DNA of 56,918 nucleotides, taken from Micromonospora acroterricola (GTDB lineage: Bacteria; Actinomycetota; Actinomycetes; Mycobacteriales; Micromonosporaceae). Under the pieces are notes generated by a model. The model ran no database searches, was not told the DNA's origin, and worked only from the letters and a program-made list of their open reading frames with translations. Positions 36,082 through 44,503 of the stretch are shown one piece after another (position 1 is the stretch's first letter; every line of letters begins with the position of its first letter). Where the stretch lies: NCBI RefSeq assembly GCF_003172955.1, contig NZ_QGKR01000318.1:1-56918 (forward strand), in the 5' to 3' direction. The translations under genes and the position numbers were made by a program.

Positions 36082-37088
36082 CAGCGCCGGGGCCCGCCGG
36101 CGGCGTAGCTGGGCAGGGCGCCGCTGGCCGGGGCGGGAGTCGCCTCCAGCACCTCGCCGACCACGAACGCCGGGTCGACCCGGCGCAGCCACATCTCCGG
36201 GCGCAGGGTGATCCGGTGGGCCAGCGCGGGCGCCGCCACCTCCTTGACGTCCTCCGGCACCACGTAGTCCCGGCCGCCGAGCACCGCGCGGACCCGGGCC
36301 AGCAGCAGCAACGCCAGCGACCCACGCGGCGACGCGCCCACCAGCACCGAAGGGTGCTCCCGGGTGGCCGCCGTGAGCGCCACGATGTAGTGGCCGATCG
36401 AGTCCTCCACCACCACGTCCTCCAGGGCGGCCTGCATCGCCCGCAGCGTGGCCGCGTCGACCACCGGCTTGATCTCCGCCTCCTCGCGGCGGCGGCCCAT
36501 CCGGCGGCGCAACACCTCCCACTCCTCGTCGTGCTCCGGGTAGCCGAAGGAGACCCGCAGCAGGAAGCGGTCCAGCTGCGCCTCCGGCAGCGGGTACGTG
36601 CCCTCGTACTCGATCGGGTTGGCGGTGGCCAGCACGTGGAACGGCTCGTCCAGCTTGTAGGTCACCCCCTCCACCGACACCTGCTTCTCCTGCATCGCCT
36701 CCAGCAGCGCGGACTGGGTCTTCGGGGGCGTCCGGTTGATCTCGTCGGCGAGGAGCAGGTTCGTGAAGACCGGGCCAGCCCGGAAGGTGAAGTCTCCGTT
36801 GCGCTGGTCGTAGAGGAACGAGCCGGTGACGTCGGCGGGAAGCAGGTCCGGGGTGAACTGGAGCCGACGGAAGTCCAGCCCGAGCGCCTGGGCGAAGGAA
36901 CGCGCGGTGAGCGTCTTGCCGAGACCCGGCAGGTCCTCCAGCAGGACGTGGCCCCCGGCCAGGATGCCGGCGAGGACCAACTCCAACGCGTCCCGCTTGC
37001 CGACCACGACGGTGCCGACCGCGTCCAGCACCGCCCGGGCCAGACTGCCGACCTCTGCGGCGGGCATGCTCCGGTCCACGTCGTTCAT
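36081..37088 (-). CDS. MoxR family AAA+ ATPase
   Basis: The 335-residue ATPase carries Walker A in LLEDLPGLGKT (residues 49-59), Walker B LLLADEINRTPPKTQSALLEAMQE, sensor 1 ATANP and the MoxR-type C-terminal lid (GASPRGSLALLLLARVRA). MoxR proteins act as chaperone-like ATPases for VWA or metal-dependent partners. It sits between the small membrane protein gene (stop/start overlap at 37088) and the DUF58 gene, the usual context. Confidence 0.95.
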   Translation of the reverse strand: MNDVDRSMPAAEVGSLARAVLDAVGTVVVGKRDALELVLAGILAGGHVLLEDLPGLGKTLTARSFAQALGLDFRRLQFTPDLLPADVTGSFLYDQRNGDFTFRAGPVFTNLLLADEINRTPPKTQSALLEAMQEKQVSVEGVTYKLDEPFHVLATANPIEYEGTYPLPEAQLDRFLLRVSFGYPEHDEEWEVLRRRMGRRREEAEIKPVVDAATLRAMQAALEDVVVEDSIGHYIVALTAATREHPSVLVGASPRGSLALLLLARVRAVLGGRDYVVPEDVKEVAAPALAHRITLRPEMWLRRVDPAFVVGEVLEATPAPASGALPSYAAGGPRR

Positions 37089-37672
37089 CAGATCTTCTCC
37101 AGTTCGGCGACGATCACCGCGAGGTCGCGCGGCGACGGGGGGCGGCGAGGCGGGCTGTCCAGGAACGTCGACAGCCGGTCGCCCAGCAGGACACGGGCAC
37201 GGGCCGGGTCCGACTCGCGGGTGACGCCGTGTTTCAGGCGCATCCGCTCGTCGGCCAACTCAGCGAGCCGGGGCAGGACGGTTCCGCTGAAGCGTTCGGG
37301 ACGGGTCGTGGACCAGTCGAGCGGCCACTCCCAGCGGTTGATCGCGGTGCGCAACGCGTCCCGGGAGCCCCAGTTGTAGCTGCCGTCCTCCTCACCCGTC
37401 GCGACCCGGCCACCCGCCGGGGGCGGGGGTGGCGGCGCGACCAGGGCGGTGACCCGGCGGACCGCCAGAACGGCGAGCACCCCGGCGACCAGCACCGGCA
37501 GGGAAACCTTGAGGCCGACCGCGCGCAGCCCGGCGACCAGCACCGCGACCAGCGCGGCGGCGATCGCCAGCGAGCGCAGCACCGAGCCGACCCGACCGCC
37601 GCGCGAACGTGGGCCGGTCGGTGCCGGTTCCTCCTCGAAGGCGAGCAGGTCGTCGATGCTGGTGCTGCTCAC
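37088..37672 (-). CDS. Membrane protein of the MoxR-DUF58 operon
   Basis: The 194-residue protein starts at GTG 37672 (MSSTSIDDLLAFEEE). It has two transmembrane helices at about residues 33-75, a Pro-rich linker, and a soluble C-terminal half of about 100 residues with conserved-looking YNWGSRDALRTAINRWEWPLDW. Similar proteins occur in actinobacterial MoxR-DUF58-DUF4129 operons; no biochemical role is known. Its stop overlaps the MoxR start. Upstream lie three linker repeats, the nearest giving only a weak SD (CAAGG). Confidence 0.85.
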   Translation of the reverse strand: MSSTSIDDLLAFEEEPAPTGPRSRGGRVGSVLRSLAIAAALVAVLVAGLRAVGLKVSLPVLVAGVLAVLAVRRVTALVAPPPPPPAGGRVATGEEDGSYNWGSRDALRTAINRWEWPLDWSTTRPERFSGTVLPRLAELADERMRLKHGVTRESDPARARVLLGDRLSTFLDSPPRRPPSPRDLAVIVAELEKI

Positions 37673-37681
37673 GGTGCCAGC

Positions 37682-37850
37682 CTTGCTCGCGACTGCGGGG
37701 CTCGCAAACCCGGCTCACTCCTCGCGCTCACGGTGTCACCTCTGTTCGCGACTGCGGGGCTCGCAAACCCGGCTCACTCCTCGCGCTCACGGGTGTTCCC
37801 TCTGTTCGCGACTGCGGGGCTCGCAAACCCGGCTCACTCCTCGCGCTCAC
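37682..37850 (-). repeat. Triplicated 59-60-bp intercistronic linker repeat
   Basis: Three nearly identical copies (about 37682-37731, 37741-37790, 37801-37850), spaced 59 and 60 bp, fill the gap between the DUF4129 gene stop and the next start. Each reads on the minus strand GTGAGCGCGAGGAGTGAGC, then GGGTTTGCGAGCCCCGCAG and TCGCGAACAGAG. The stop TGA of DUF4129 lies in the GTGAGC of the first copy. The shorter copy at 34.6 kb likewise starts at a stop codon. There are no unique spacers, so this is not a CRISPR. Confidence 0.92.
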
Positions 37851-38653
37851 GGTGCCACCACCTCCTCCGAGGTCGGAGCCACCGCGGCCAGCTCGTGGCG
37901 CAGCCGGCGCAGCGCGGCCCGCGCCTGGTCACGGGTGCGCTCGTCGACGGGGCGGGTGGCGTACCGGGCCTCCCGGTAGACGTGCGCGAACTCGGCCAGC
38001 ACGTCGGCGCTGACGATCGCCGGCACCCCGGCCGACGGGTCGCCCCGCAACAGCCGGGTGACCAGGTCGGTGGGGGTGTCGCCGGGCTGCCGGGCAACAC
38101 CGGCCGTGGCGGCGGCCTCCTCCAGGCGCACCCAGCAGGCGATCACCGCGACCCGGGGATCGGTGTCCCGGTCGTCCAGCTCCACGAGACCGGCGTCGAG
38201 GGCGGCGACCACCTCACGAGCGGTGCCCTCGGCCGTACGCCGGGCTTTCTGCGCGGGCAGCGCCCGGGTCGTGCGGCGCACCGCGCCGCGAATGAGGATC
38301 CAGGCGAGGTAGCAGAACACGGTGAGGATGGCCAGCCCGAGCAGCACCACCGCCACGGTGGCGATCCACTGTGGAACGTGGGCCTGGGTGGCCTCGCCGG
38401 CGTCGCGTGGCTCCACCGGGATGGAGGGCGACGGCTGCGCCGTCGGGTACTCGGGGACCCACGGAACGTTCTCCGCGGCCGGCGGTATCCGGCTGGCCCC
38501 GATCGACGAGTGCGAGGAGGCCAGCGCGGCCCCGGCGAGCAGGGCGGCGACCGTGCCCACCGGCCACCAACGGCGGAGCAGGCCGAGCACCTGGCGCAGC
38601 ACTCCCGGCTCGCCGGTCGGGTACGGCGTGGGCGGGCGCGTTCCGTCCGTCAT
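37847..38653 (-). CDS. DUF4129 domain-containing membrane protein
   Basis: The ATG at 38653 (MTDGTRPPTP) gives 268 residues. One transmembrane helix lies near residues 25-42 and a second near 105-130. The extracytoplasmic loop between them is Pro/Ser-rich, and the C-terminal cytoplasmic DUF4129 domain includes CWVRLEEAAATAGVARQPGDTPTDL. DUF4129 proteins typically accompany MoxR and DUF58, sometimes fused to transglutaminase domains. It starts 20 bp after the uracil-DNA glycosylase stop and is followed by the triplicated linker. Confidence 0.9.
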   Translation of the reverse strand: MTDGTRPPTPYPTGEPGVLRQVLGLLRRWWPVGTVAALLAGAALASSHSSIGASRIPPAAENVPWVPEYPTAQPSPSIPVEPRDAGEATQAHVPQWIATVAVVLLGLAILTVFCYLAWILIRGAVRRTTRALPAQKARRTAEGTAREVVAALDAGLVELDDRDTDPRVAVIACWVRLEEAAATAGVARQPGDTPTDLVTRLLRGDPSAGVPAIVSADVLAEFAHVYREARYATRPVDERTRDQARAALRRLRHELAAVAPTSEEVVAP

Positions 38654-38673
38654 GGCCACCGCCCCACGCAGTC

Positions 38674-39414
38674 TCAGTCCACTCCGGCCAGCTGCTTTGC
38701 CCAGCCGAAGACATCGTCCAGCATCTCTGGTGTCAGCCGCCCCGTGAAGGTGTTCTGCTGGCTGACGTGGTAGCAGCCGAGCAGATCCGGTGCGTCCGTG
38801 CCGGACCAGTGTGCCCCATGGCCGAACGCCGGTCGCGGGCTGGGCGGGCGCTGCCCGTACACCTGGCGCAGCACCGGCCACCACGCTGCCCAGGCGAACG
38901 CGCCCAGCGCTACCACGACGCGCAGGGTGGGCCGGATCAGCGTGACCTCACGGTGCAGCCAGGGTGCGCAGGTGTCCCGCTCGTCCGGGGTGGGTTTGTT
39001 GTCCGGCGGCGCGCAGCGTACGGCCGCGAAGATCCGGGTGTCCCGCACGGTCAGCCCGTCGTCGGCCGCGACGCTGGTCGGCTGGTTGGCCAGCCCGGCC
39101 CGGTGCAGGGCGGCGAAGAGCACGTCGCCGGAACGGTCACCGGTGAAGATCCGGCCGGTGCGGTTGCCGCCGTGCGCGGCGGGCGCCAACCCGAGGATGG
39201 CGATCCGCGCGTCGGCCGCGCCGAGGCCCGGGACCGGCCGACCCCAGTACGTCTGGTCGCGGAAGGCGGCTCGGCGGGTGCGGGCCACCTCCTCCCGCCA
39301 CCCGACCAGTCGCGGGCAGGCGAAACAGTCGCTGACCCCGGCATCCAGGTCTGCCAGGTCGGTCGCCCGCGCGGCGCGGGCGACGACCTCGTGCGGGGTA
39401 CGCGGCTCAGCCAA
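38674..39414 (-). CDS. udgB: Uracil-DNA glycosylase, family 5 (UdgB)
   Basis: UdgB removes uracil and other deaminated bases from DNA, relevant in very GC-rich genomes. The 246-residue protein has the family motif [14 protein letters not shown] (residues 75-88) followed by FTGDRSGD. Iron-sulfur cluster cysteines are at C30 and C33 (CFACPRL) with later CAPP and CAPW, and the second motif [15 protein letters not shown] replaces the HPS-type loop. It overlaps the dienelactone hydrolase gene by 8 bp and is followed within 20 bp by DUF4129, so it is part of the long operon. Confidence 0.93.
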   Translation of the reverse strand: MAEPRTPHEVVARAARATDLADLDAGVSDCFACPRLVGWREEVARTRRAAFRDQTYWGRPVPGLGAADARIAILGLAPAAHGGNRTGRIFTGDRSGDVLFAALHRAGLANQPTSVAADDGLTVRDTRIFAAVRCAPPDNKPTPDERDTCAPWLHREVTLIRPTLRVVVALGAFAWAAWWPVLRQVYGQRPPSPRPAFGHGAHWSGTDAPDLLGCYHVSQQNTFTGRLTPEMLDDVFGWAKQLAGVD

Positions 39415-40093
39415 GCTTGGCCCGGAAGAGTTCCAGGGTGCGGGCCCAGGCGCTGGCGGCGGCGCGCTGGTCGAACGCCTCCGGCCGGTCGTCGTTGAAG
39501 AAGGCGTGCGACGTGCCGGGGTAGTCGTAGAGCTGGCAGGTGCCGCCAGCCTCCTCGATGGCCCGGCGGGCGGTCTGCACGCCCTCGACGGCCGACGTGC
39601 CGTCCTCTTCGGAGCAGTGGATGACGGCGGCCTTGCCCGCGTAGTCGACCCAGTCGGGGCGCATCGACTCCCAGGGCAGCACGGGATAGAAGCCCACGCT
39701 GGCGACGATGCGCTCGGAGATGGTGGCCGACCAGAGGGCCAGGCTGCCGCCGGCGCAGAAGCCCACCGCGCCGACCTTTCCGGTGACCTCCGGCCGCTCG
39801 GCGAGGTAGTCGGCGGCGCCGGCGATGTCCTTCGCCGCCTCGTCCATCCGCATCGCCATCAGCAGGCGCTGCGCCTCGTCGGGCTCACTGGTCGTCTCAC
39901 CGTGGTAGAAGTCCGGGGCGAGTGCGACGAAGCCGGCCTCGGCGAACCGGTCCGCCACCGACCGGATGTGCGGGACCAGGCCCCACCACTCCTGGATGAC
40001 GATGACGGCGGGGCTTGCCGCACCGCTGGCGGGTATCGCGAGATACCCCTCGCTCGTGCCCCCGTTGCTGCGGTAGCTCACCATCTCGCCCAT
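39407..40093 (-). CDS. Dienelactone hydrolase family protein
   Basis: The 228-residue alpha/beta-hydrolase has the cysteine nucleophile in [10 protein letters not shown] (C113), an oxyanion region [11 protein letters not shown], and the catalytic His in [11 protein letters not shown]. This Cys-Asp-His arrangement is typical of dienelactone hydrolase-like enzymes; the natural substrate here is not known because no chlorocatechol pathway is nearby. The ATG follows TAGGAGG and is the first gene of the operon running down to 34.0 kb. Confidence 0.92.
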   Translation of the reverse strand: MGEMVSYRSNGGTSEGYLAIPASGAASPAVIVIQEWWGLVPHIRSVADRFAEAGFVALAPDFYHGETTSEPDEAQRLLMAMRMDEAAKDIAGAADYLAERPEVTGKVGAVGFCAGGSLALWSATISERIVASVGFYPVLPWESMRPDWVDYAGKAAVIHCSEEDGTSAVEGVQTARRAIEEAGGTCQLYDYPGTSHAFFNDDRPEAFDQRAAASAWARTLELFRAKLG

Positions 40094-40240
40094 CGGCCGT
40101 CCTCCTAGCGGTCAGTCATCGTTGGCTGGTCGCCCAGTGGTCCTACGTGCCGGTAGCCTGCCATGCCGCGCCGCCGCCGGGAAGACGCGGGAACAGTGGC
40201 ATTCACCTCCCGTTCGCCGGGTGGTGACTCCGGGTACGCA

Positions 40241-40278
40241 GACGGCGGCGGGGGACGTTCCCCCCCCCCGCCGCCGTC
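40241..40278 (-). terminator. Terminator after the LppU-like gene, with a C-tract
   Basis: A 14-bp stem (40241-40254 with 40265-40278) includes a homopolymer run of ten C bases on the plus strand. It lies 31 bp past the stop of the 40310-40792 gene. Confidence 0.8.
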
Positions 40279-40309
40279 GCTGTTGGTGCCCGGTCCGCTG
40301 GCGCTCCGG

Positions 40310-40792
40310 TCAGGCCTTCTTGGTCAGGCAGAGCAGGTAGCCCGTCTTGCCCGGGGCGATGCTGTAGAAGACGTACCCCTCGTCGCCCTCCTTGAGGAAC
40401 TGGTCGCACGCCGTGCCGGCCTTGGCCTGCGCCTCGGTCTGCCCGTCCACCCGGCCGACCACGTTGTACGCCGCGTCGGTCGAGGTGCACTCGACGACCT
40501 TGGCGCCGTCGACCTCCTCCTCCTCGGTGCCGGTGACCTCGGGCAGCTCGGCGATGCAGTCACCGGCCTTGGCGGCGGCGGTCTCGTCCTTGTCCAGGAA
40601 GTTGCCGATCGTGGTGGCGAGACCGAACTTCAGACCCGCGACCACGACGATCGCCAGGATCGCGCCGACGATGCCGAGGGCCTTCTTTGCACCGGACTTC
40701 TTCGCCTCCGGCTCGGCCGGCGGCGGCGTCTCGACGGCCGGCTGGGACGGCGCGGCGTCGGGCGCGGGGGGCGGTGCGACCTGCTCTGACAC
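40310..40792 (-). CDS. LppU/SCO3897-family-like membrane-anchored protein
   Basis: The 160-residue protein has a Pro/Ala-rich cytoplasmic N-terminus, one transmembrane helix at about residues 37-55 (ALGIVGAILAIVVVAGL), and an extracytoplasmic domain of about 100 residues with cysteines in GDCIAEL, VECTST, ACDQF and LLCLTKK. The GDCI...C...C...LC pattern resembles the LppU/SCO3897 family of actinomycetes, whose function is unknown. It is monocistronic with its own terminator. Confidence 0.8.
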   Translation of the reverse strand: MSEQVAPPPAPDAAPSQPAVETPPPAEPEAKKSGAKKALGIVGAILAIVVVAGLKFGLATTIGNFLDKDETAAAKAGDCIAELPEVTGTEEEEVDGAKVVECTSTDAAYNVVGRVDGQTEAQAKAGTACDQFLKEGDEGYVFYSIAPGKTGYLLCLTKKA

Positions 40793-40922
40793 GGGGGTTC
40801 CTTCCGAGGGGTTGATGAGCAGACGACACCGTAACGATCATTGATTTCTGGCGTCGTCCCGCTCGCCTCGTCCGTTCAGCTATTTCCCAGGCTTCTCCGC
40901 ATGACGTGGTTCACACCCTCGT

Positions 40923-41948
40923 TCAGCCCGTCGCGGAGGGGCTCGGCACGCCGCTGGGCGTCGCGGTCGGGCCCACCGTGGGCTGACCGGTCGCCGTCCC
41001 GGTCGGCACCGGTGTCGTGGTCGGCTCGGGTGTCGTCGTCGGCTCCGGGCTCGTGGTGGGCGCCGTGGTGGGTGCGGCGGGCGGGACGGGCACGCCCGGG
41101 GCCCGCGGCCCGAAGGGCGCCTGGTCCGGGCAGTACGGGTACGGCCGCAGCAGCGGCTTGCCGTAGATGTCGGCCGGGTCCGCGCAGTCCGGATAGCCGA
41201 GCCGGATCGGGTCGCCGTTCTGGTCGAAGAGCCGGGCGTTCTCCACCAACCGACCCTCGCTGTCGTAGACGAAGACGTCCCGGACCTGCTCGTACTGGCT
41301 GTCGACCGCGGTCGGGCCGTAGCTGTAGTCGTCGTAGCGCATCCGGTCCTCCGCCTGGACCAGGGCGGCGAAGGCGAAGACGACGAGCACCACGCTGCCG
41401 GCGTGCAACGCCCAGCGCGGCCACCGGCGCAGCCGCGTGGAGCGACGACCGATCCAGATGGAGGCGAGCAGGAAACCGCCCAGCATGATCAGGCCGGCGA
41501 GCAGTTCGCCGCCGAACCGGGGCAGCAGACCGAAGCTGCCGCCGGTGGTGATCACCGTGACCAGCATGGCCGCCAGGTAGCCGCGCAGCACCCACCAGCC
41601 GGGCCGCAGCAGCCGGAGGAAGTCGCTGGCCGTCTCGTATCCCAGTGGCGGGCCGAGTCGGGTGTCGATCGTCCGCAGCCGGCCCCGGGCGCGTACCACC
41701 GCGGCGGCCACCCGCTGGTCCAGGTTGCGGCCGCTGGCCGGGGCGCCGGCTGCGGCGCGCAGCTCGGCGGCGTACGCCTCGGGCTCGCCCAGCCGCTCGA
41801 CCAGCGTGCCGTGGGCCTCCGCGGCCACCTCGGCGAGGTGGTCGGGCAGGTCCTCGGTCAGTTCGTCGCGTCGGGCGGGCGGCAGGTCGGCCAGAGCCGC
41901 CCGGACCCGCGCCACGTAGTCGGTGATCTCCTGCTCCGTGACGGTCAT
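40923..41948 (-). CDS. HAAS-domain (DUF1700-like) membrane protein
   Basis: The 341-residue protein begins with a HAAS-like helical domain (about residues 1-70: ITDYVARVRAAL, LPDHLAEVAAE, RLGEPEAYAAELR). Three transmembrane helices follow around residues 120-200. An extracytoplasmic region and a Thr/Pro-rich C-terminal tail (PTTTPEPTTTP repeats) end the chain. HAAS proteins pair with PadR regulators and are thought to transmit envelope or metabolite signals. It overlaps the padR-like gene by 4 bp, so the pair is co-expressed. Confidence 0.9.
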   Translation of the reverse strand: MTVTEQEITDYVARVRAALADLPPARRDELTEDLPDHLAEVAAEAHGTLVERLGEPEAYAAELRAAAGAPASGRNLDQRVAAAVVRARGRLRTIDTRLGPPLGYETASDFLRLLRPGWWVLRGYLAAMLVTVITTGGSFGLLPRFGGELLAGLIMLGGFLLASIWIGRRSTRLRRWPRWALHAGSVVLVVFAFAALVQAEDRMRYDDYSYGPTAVDSQYEQVRDVFVYDSEGRLVENARLFDQNGDPIRLGYPDCADPADIYGKPLLRPYPYCPDQAPFGPRAPGVPVPPAAPTTAPTTSPEPTTTPEPTTTPVPTGTATGQPTVGPTATPSGVPSPSATG

Positions 41949-42277
41949 GCCGCCAGCCCCCGATCGTCGAGCAGACTGTCCATGGTGGTGGCGAACGAGC
42001 GCCAGAGCTTGCCGGAGCGGGTCAACTGGTCACGCCCGGCGGCGTTGAGTGAGTAGTACTTGCGGTGCGGCCCGGATTCGCTCGGCACGACGTAGGTGGT
42101 GAGCAGGCCGGCGGCGAAGAGGCGGCGCAGCGTGCCGTAGACCGACGCGTCGCCGACCTCCTCCAGCCCGGCCTCCCGGAGGCGGCGCAGGATGTCGTAG
42201 CCGTAGCCGTCCTCCTCCCGGAGCACGGCCAGGACGGCGAGATCGAGCACGCCCTTCAGCAACTGTGTGGTGTCCAC
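41945..42277 (-). CDS. PadR family transcriptional regulator
   Basis: The preferred GTG at 42277 (VDTTQLLKGVLDL) gives 110 residues; the frame extends to 42298 but those codons lie inside the promoter. The winged-helix domain has LAVLREEDGYGYDILRRL, GDASVYGTLRRL and the wing TYVVPSESGPHRKYYSL typical of PadR. It probably represses itself and the HAAS gene through the palindrome just upstream. Confidence 0.93.
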   Translation of the reverse strand: MDTTQLLKGVLDLAVLAVLREEDGYGYDILRRLREAGLEEVGDASVYGTLRRLFAAGLLTTYVVPSESGPHRKYYSLNAAGRDQLTRSGKLWRSFATTMDSLLDDRGLAA

Positions 42278-42279
42278 GC

Positions 42280-42299
42280 ATTGCACACTAGTGCGCAAT
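42280..42299. promoter_or_regulatory. Putative PadR operator
   Basis: The 20-bp near-perfect palindrome ATTGCACACTAGTGCGCAAT (one mismatched pair) covers the -10 box and ends 2 bp before the padR-like start codon, an ideal place for autorepression. Confidence 0.7.
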
Positions 42300-42314
42300 G
42301 CGAAGTAGCGTCAA
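42285..42314 (-). promoter_or_regulatory. Promoter of the padR-HAAS operon
   Basis: On the minus strand TTGACG (42314-42309) and TAGTGT (42290-42285) are 18 bp apart. The -10 is 7 nt before the GTG at 42277, so the transcript should be leaderless. Confidence 0.7.
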
Positions 42315-42450
42315 CGGAACCCGCCGACATCGCTGCCCCGCCCCACCCGTCGCGTCTCGGGCGCACCTCAGGGACAAGCGCCGCCTCCGCGACGCGCGAG
42401 GCAGCGCTTACCGGAATGTTGTCGCAGCGTCCGACGCGGTAGGTGCGGGA

Positions 42451-43392
42451 CTACCGCAGACTCCAGGCGATGCCGTCGAGGATGTCGTGCTCGGAGGCGA
42501 CCACCGACGGCATCCCGGCCCGCTCCATGATCACGCGGAGCACCAACGCGCCCGCGCCGATCACGTCGGCCCGACCCGGGTGCATCACCGGGATCGCCAA
42601 CCGCTGCTCGCTGGTCCGGCTCAACAGGTCCGCGGTCACCTGGGCCACCGCCTCGTACGACACCCGGGCGTGGTGGATCCGCTCCGGGTCGTACTCCCGC
42701 AGGTCCTGGGCGATGGCGACGATGGTCGTGACCGACCCGGCGAGACCGACCAGGGTGGCCGCCTCCCGGCCGGGCACCACCGCGAGCGCCCGGTCCACCG
42801 CCGCGGCGATGTCGGCCTGCGCGGCGGCGATCTGCTCCGGCGTCGGCGGGTCGCCCGGCAGGTGTCGCTCGGTCATCCGGACGCAGCCGATGTCCACCGA
42901 GATCGCCGCGCGTACGCCGCCGGCCCGGTCACCGACCACGAACTCCGTGGAGCCGCCGCCGATGTCGACGACCAGCAACGGCTCCTTCGCGTCGGTGGGA
43001 AGGCCACGCACCGCGCCGGTGAAGGAGAGCCGCGCCTCCTCGTCACCACTGACCACCTCGGGCGCGACCCCGAGGGTGTGCTGCACCATCTCCGTGAAGT
43101 CGGCGGCGTTGGCCGCGTCCCGGGAGGCCGACGTCGCGCACATCCGCACCCGCTCCGCACCGAGCTTCTCGATGTCGGCGGCGTACGACGCCAGCGCCAC
43201 CCGGGTCCGCTCGATCGCCTCCGGCGCCAGCCGGCCCGTCCGGTCCACGCCCTGCCCCAGCCGGACGATCTCCATCCGCCGGGTCACGTCGGTCAGCGGA
43301 GCCTGCGACCCGGCCGACTCCCCGGGCAGGTCGGCGACCAGCAGTCGGATCGAGTTGGTTCCGCAGTCGATGGCCGCCACACGCGTCGTCAC
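42451..43392 (-). CDS. ppx: Ppx/GppA family exopolyphosphatase
   Basis: The enzyme hydrolyses terminal phosphates of polyphosphate or pppGpp. The 313-residue short form has the actin-fold phosphate loops AIDCGTNSIRLLV (residues 6-18) and VVDIGGGSTEFVVGD (near residue 143), with GLAGSVTTIVA later. It corresponds to the Ppx that usually follows eno-ftsB-DUF501 in actinobacteria. The GTG at 43392 follows TAAGGT by 7 nt, suggesting leaderless expression from its own promoter inside the end of the upstream gene. Confidence 0.92.
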   Translation of the reverse strand: MTTRVAAIDCGTNSIRLLVADLPGESAGSQAPLTDVTRRMEIVRLGQGVDRTGRLAPEAIERTRVALASYAADIEKLGAERVRMCATSASRDAANAADFTEMVQHTLGVAPEVVSGDEEARLSFTGAVRGLPTDAKEPLLVVDIGGGSTEFVVGDRAGGVRAAISVDIGCVRMTERHLPGDPPTPEQIAAAQADIAAAVDRALAVVPGREAATLVGLAGSVTTIVAIAQDLREYDPERIHHARVSYEAVAQVTADLLSRTSEQRLAIPVMHPGRADVIGAGALVLRVIMERAGMPSVVASEHDILDGIAWSLR

Positions 43393-43399
43393 GGCAGCA

Positions 43400-43405
43400 A
43401 CCTTA
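43400..43405 (-). promoter_or_regulatory. Putative -10 box of ppx overlapping the upstream stop codon
   Basis: TAAGGT on the minus strand lies 7 nt before the ppx GTG. Its first three bases are the TAA stop of the 43403-44455 gene. Confidence 0.4.
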
Positions 43406-44455
43406 CGGCAGGGCGGGCGGTCGCCCCGCTGCCTGGCCGACGGAGGGCCACGCCGCGGAGGAGTATGGCATCGACGCCTCCGGGCCCGCACCCAGCAGGT
43501 GAGCACCGAGCGGTGTCAGCTGGTGCCGAACGGCGCCGCCGTCCCGTTCGCTGGCGATCAGCCCGGCCGACCGCAGCGCGGTGGCGTGCTCCGACGTCGA
43601 GGAGAGACTGATCCCGACGGCCCGGGCCAGCATCGTCGTGGTCAACTCGCCATCACCGGCGAGCCGGCGGAGCACCAGCGCCCGAGTGGTGCCGAGCAAC
43701 CGCCCGAGGGAGTCGACCCCCGCGGAGGCGGCCGGGCGAGGCATCGGCGCCGGGTAGACGAGCAGGATCGGGCGACCCGGCTCCACCAGCACCCGGGGGC
43801 GGGGACCGGCCAACGGGGAGGGCAGCAGGATGAGCCCGTGCCCGGTGCCGGTCAACTCCCCGTGCCACCAGGTCCGCACCTCCAGTACCGGCTCCCGCCA
43901 CCGGATCGCCGGATGCAGACCCTCGAGGAGGCCGGCCAGGCCGTGCCGCGCCAACCGCTGGCTGGCGCAGGTCACCTGCTGGCGGTGCGCTGCCACCAGA
44001 TCGGGCCAGTGCGGTGCCAGGACGGCATCGAACCAGGTGCGAACGGCCCCGCCGAACAGGTCCAGCACCTCCGGGTCGGCCGCCGCGAACCGCCGCCGCA
44101 GCGGGCTGGGGGCCGCATCGGCGTACGACGCGGTGACCTCGGCCCGGACCCGCCGCGCCGGGGTGGCCCGGATCGCCTCGAGACCCGCCGCCACCGACTC
44201 CAGGCCGTCCCACGGGGTGACGAAATCCGGCAGACGCCCCCGGTCGGGCAGCAGGTGCCGCAGGATCGCGGTGGCGGCCTGGGCGGCGCCGTCAGCCTCG
44301 ACAGCCGCTGCCCGCTCGGCCAGGGACGGCGCCATCACCGCGACCGTCGGATCACGCAGCCACTGCCCGGCCAGCAGCGCGGTCCCGACCGGGTGCAGCC
44401 GGTCGGCGAACCGCACCCGGCACAGGTCCGCCGCGCCGAGCTGGAGGTGAAGCAT
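43403..44455 (-). CDS. ArsR-like winged-helix regulator (DUF5937 type)
   Basis: The 350-residue protein has an N-terminal region typical of DUF5937 (LGAADLCRVRFADRLHPVGTA, WLRDPTVAVM), a central domain, and a C-terminal winged helix (about residues 255-325: LGTTRALVLRRLAGDGELTTTMLARAVGISLSSTSEHATAL). Actinomycetes have many such regulators, often controlling an adjacent transporter; none is adjacent here. It lies between the argA-like gene and ppx, apart from the usual eno-ftsB-DUF501-ppx order, suggesting insertion. Confidence 0.9.
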   Translation of the reverse strand: MLHLQLGAADLCRVRFADRLHPVGTALLAGQWLRDPTVAVMAPSLAERAAAVEADGAAQAATAILRHLLPDRGRLPDFVTPWDGLESVAAGLEAIRATPARRVRAEVTASYADAAPSPLRRRFAAADPEVLDLFGGAVRTWFDAVLAPHWPDLVAAHRQQVTCASQRLARHGLAGLLEGLHPAIRWREPVLEVRTWWHGELTGTGHGLILLPSPLAGPRPRVLVEPGRPILLVYPAPMPRPAASAGVDSLGRLLGTTRALVLRRLAGDGELTTTMLARAVGISLSSTSEHATALRSAGLIASERDGGAVRHQLTPLGAHLLGAGPEASMPYSSAAWPSVGQAAGRPPALP

Positions 44456-44503
44456 GGCCCAAGCCTGCCCGCCTTCGCCCTGAACCGAAAGGGTTGATCC
44501 GCA

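Noticed and set aside
37682..37850. CRISPR-like array
   Set aside because: Three copies abut with only a few bases between conserved cores, there are no unique spacers, no cas genes, and a related copy lies elsewhere at a gene junction.
40793..40922. Additional small gene upstream of the LppU-like gene
   Set aside because: No frame with both an SD and coding character; probably only the promoter region of the 40310-40792 gene.
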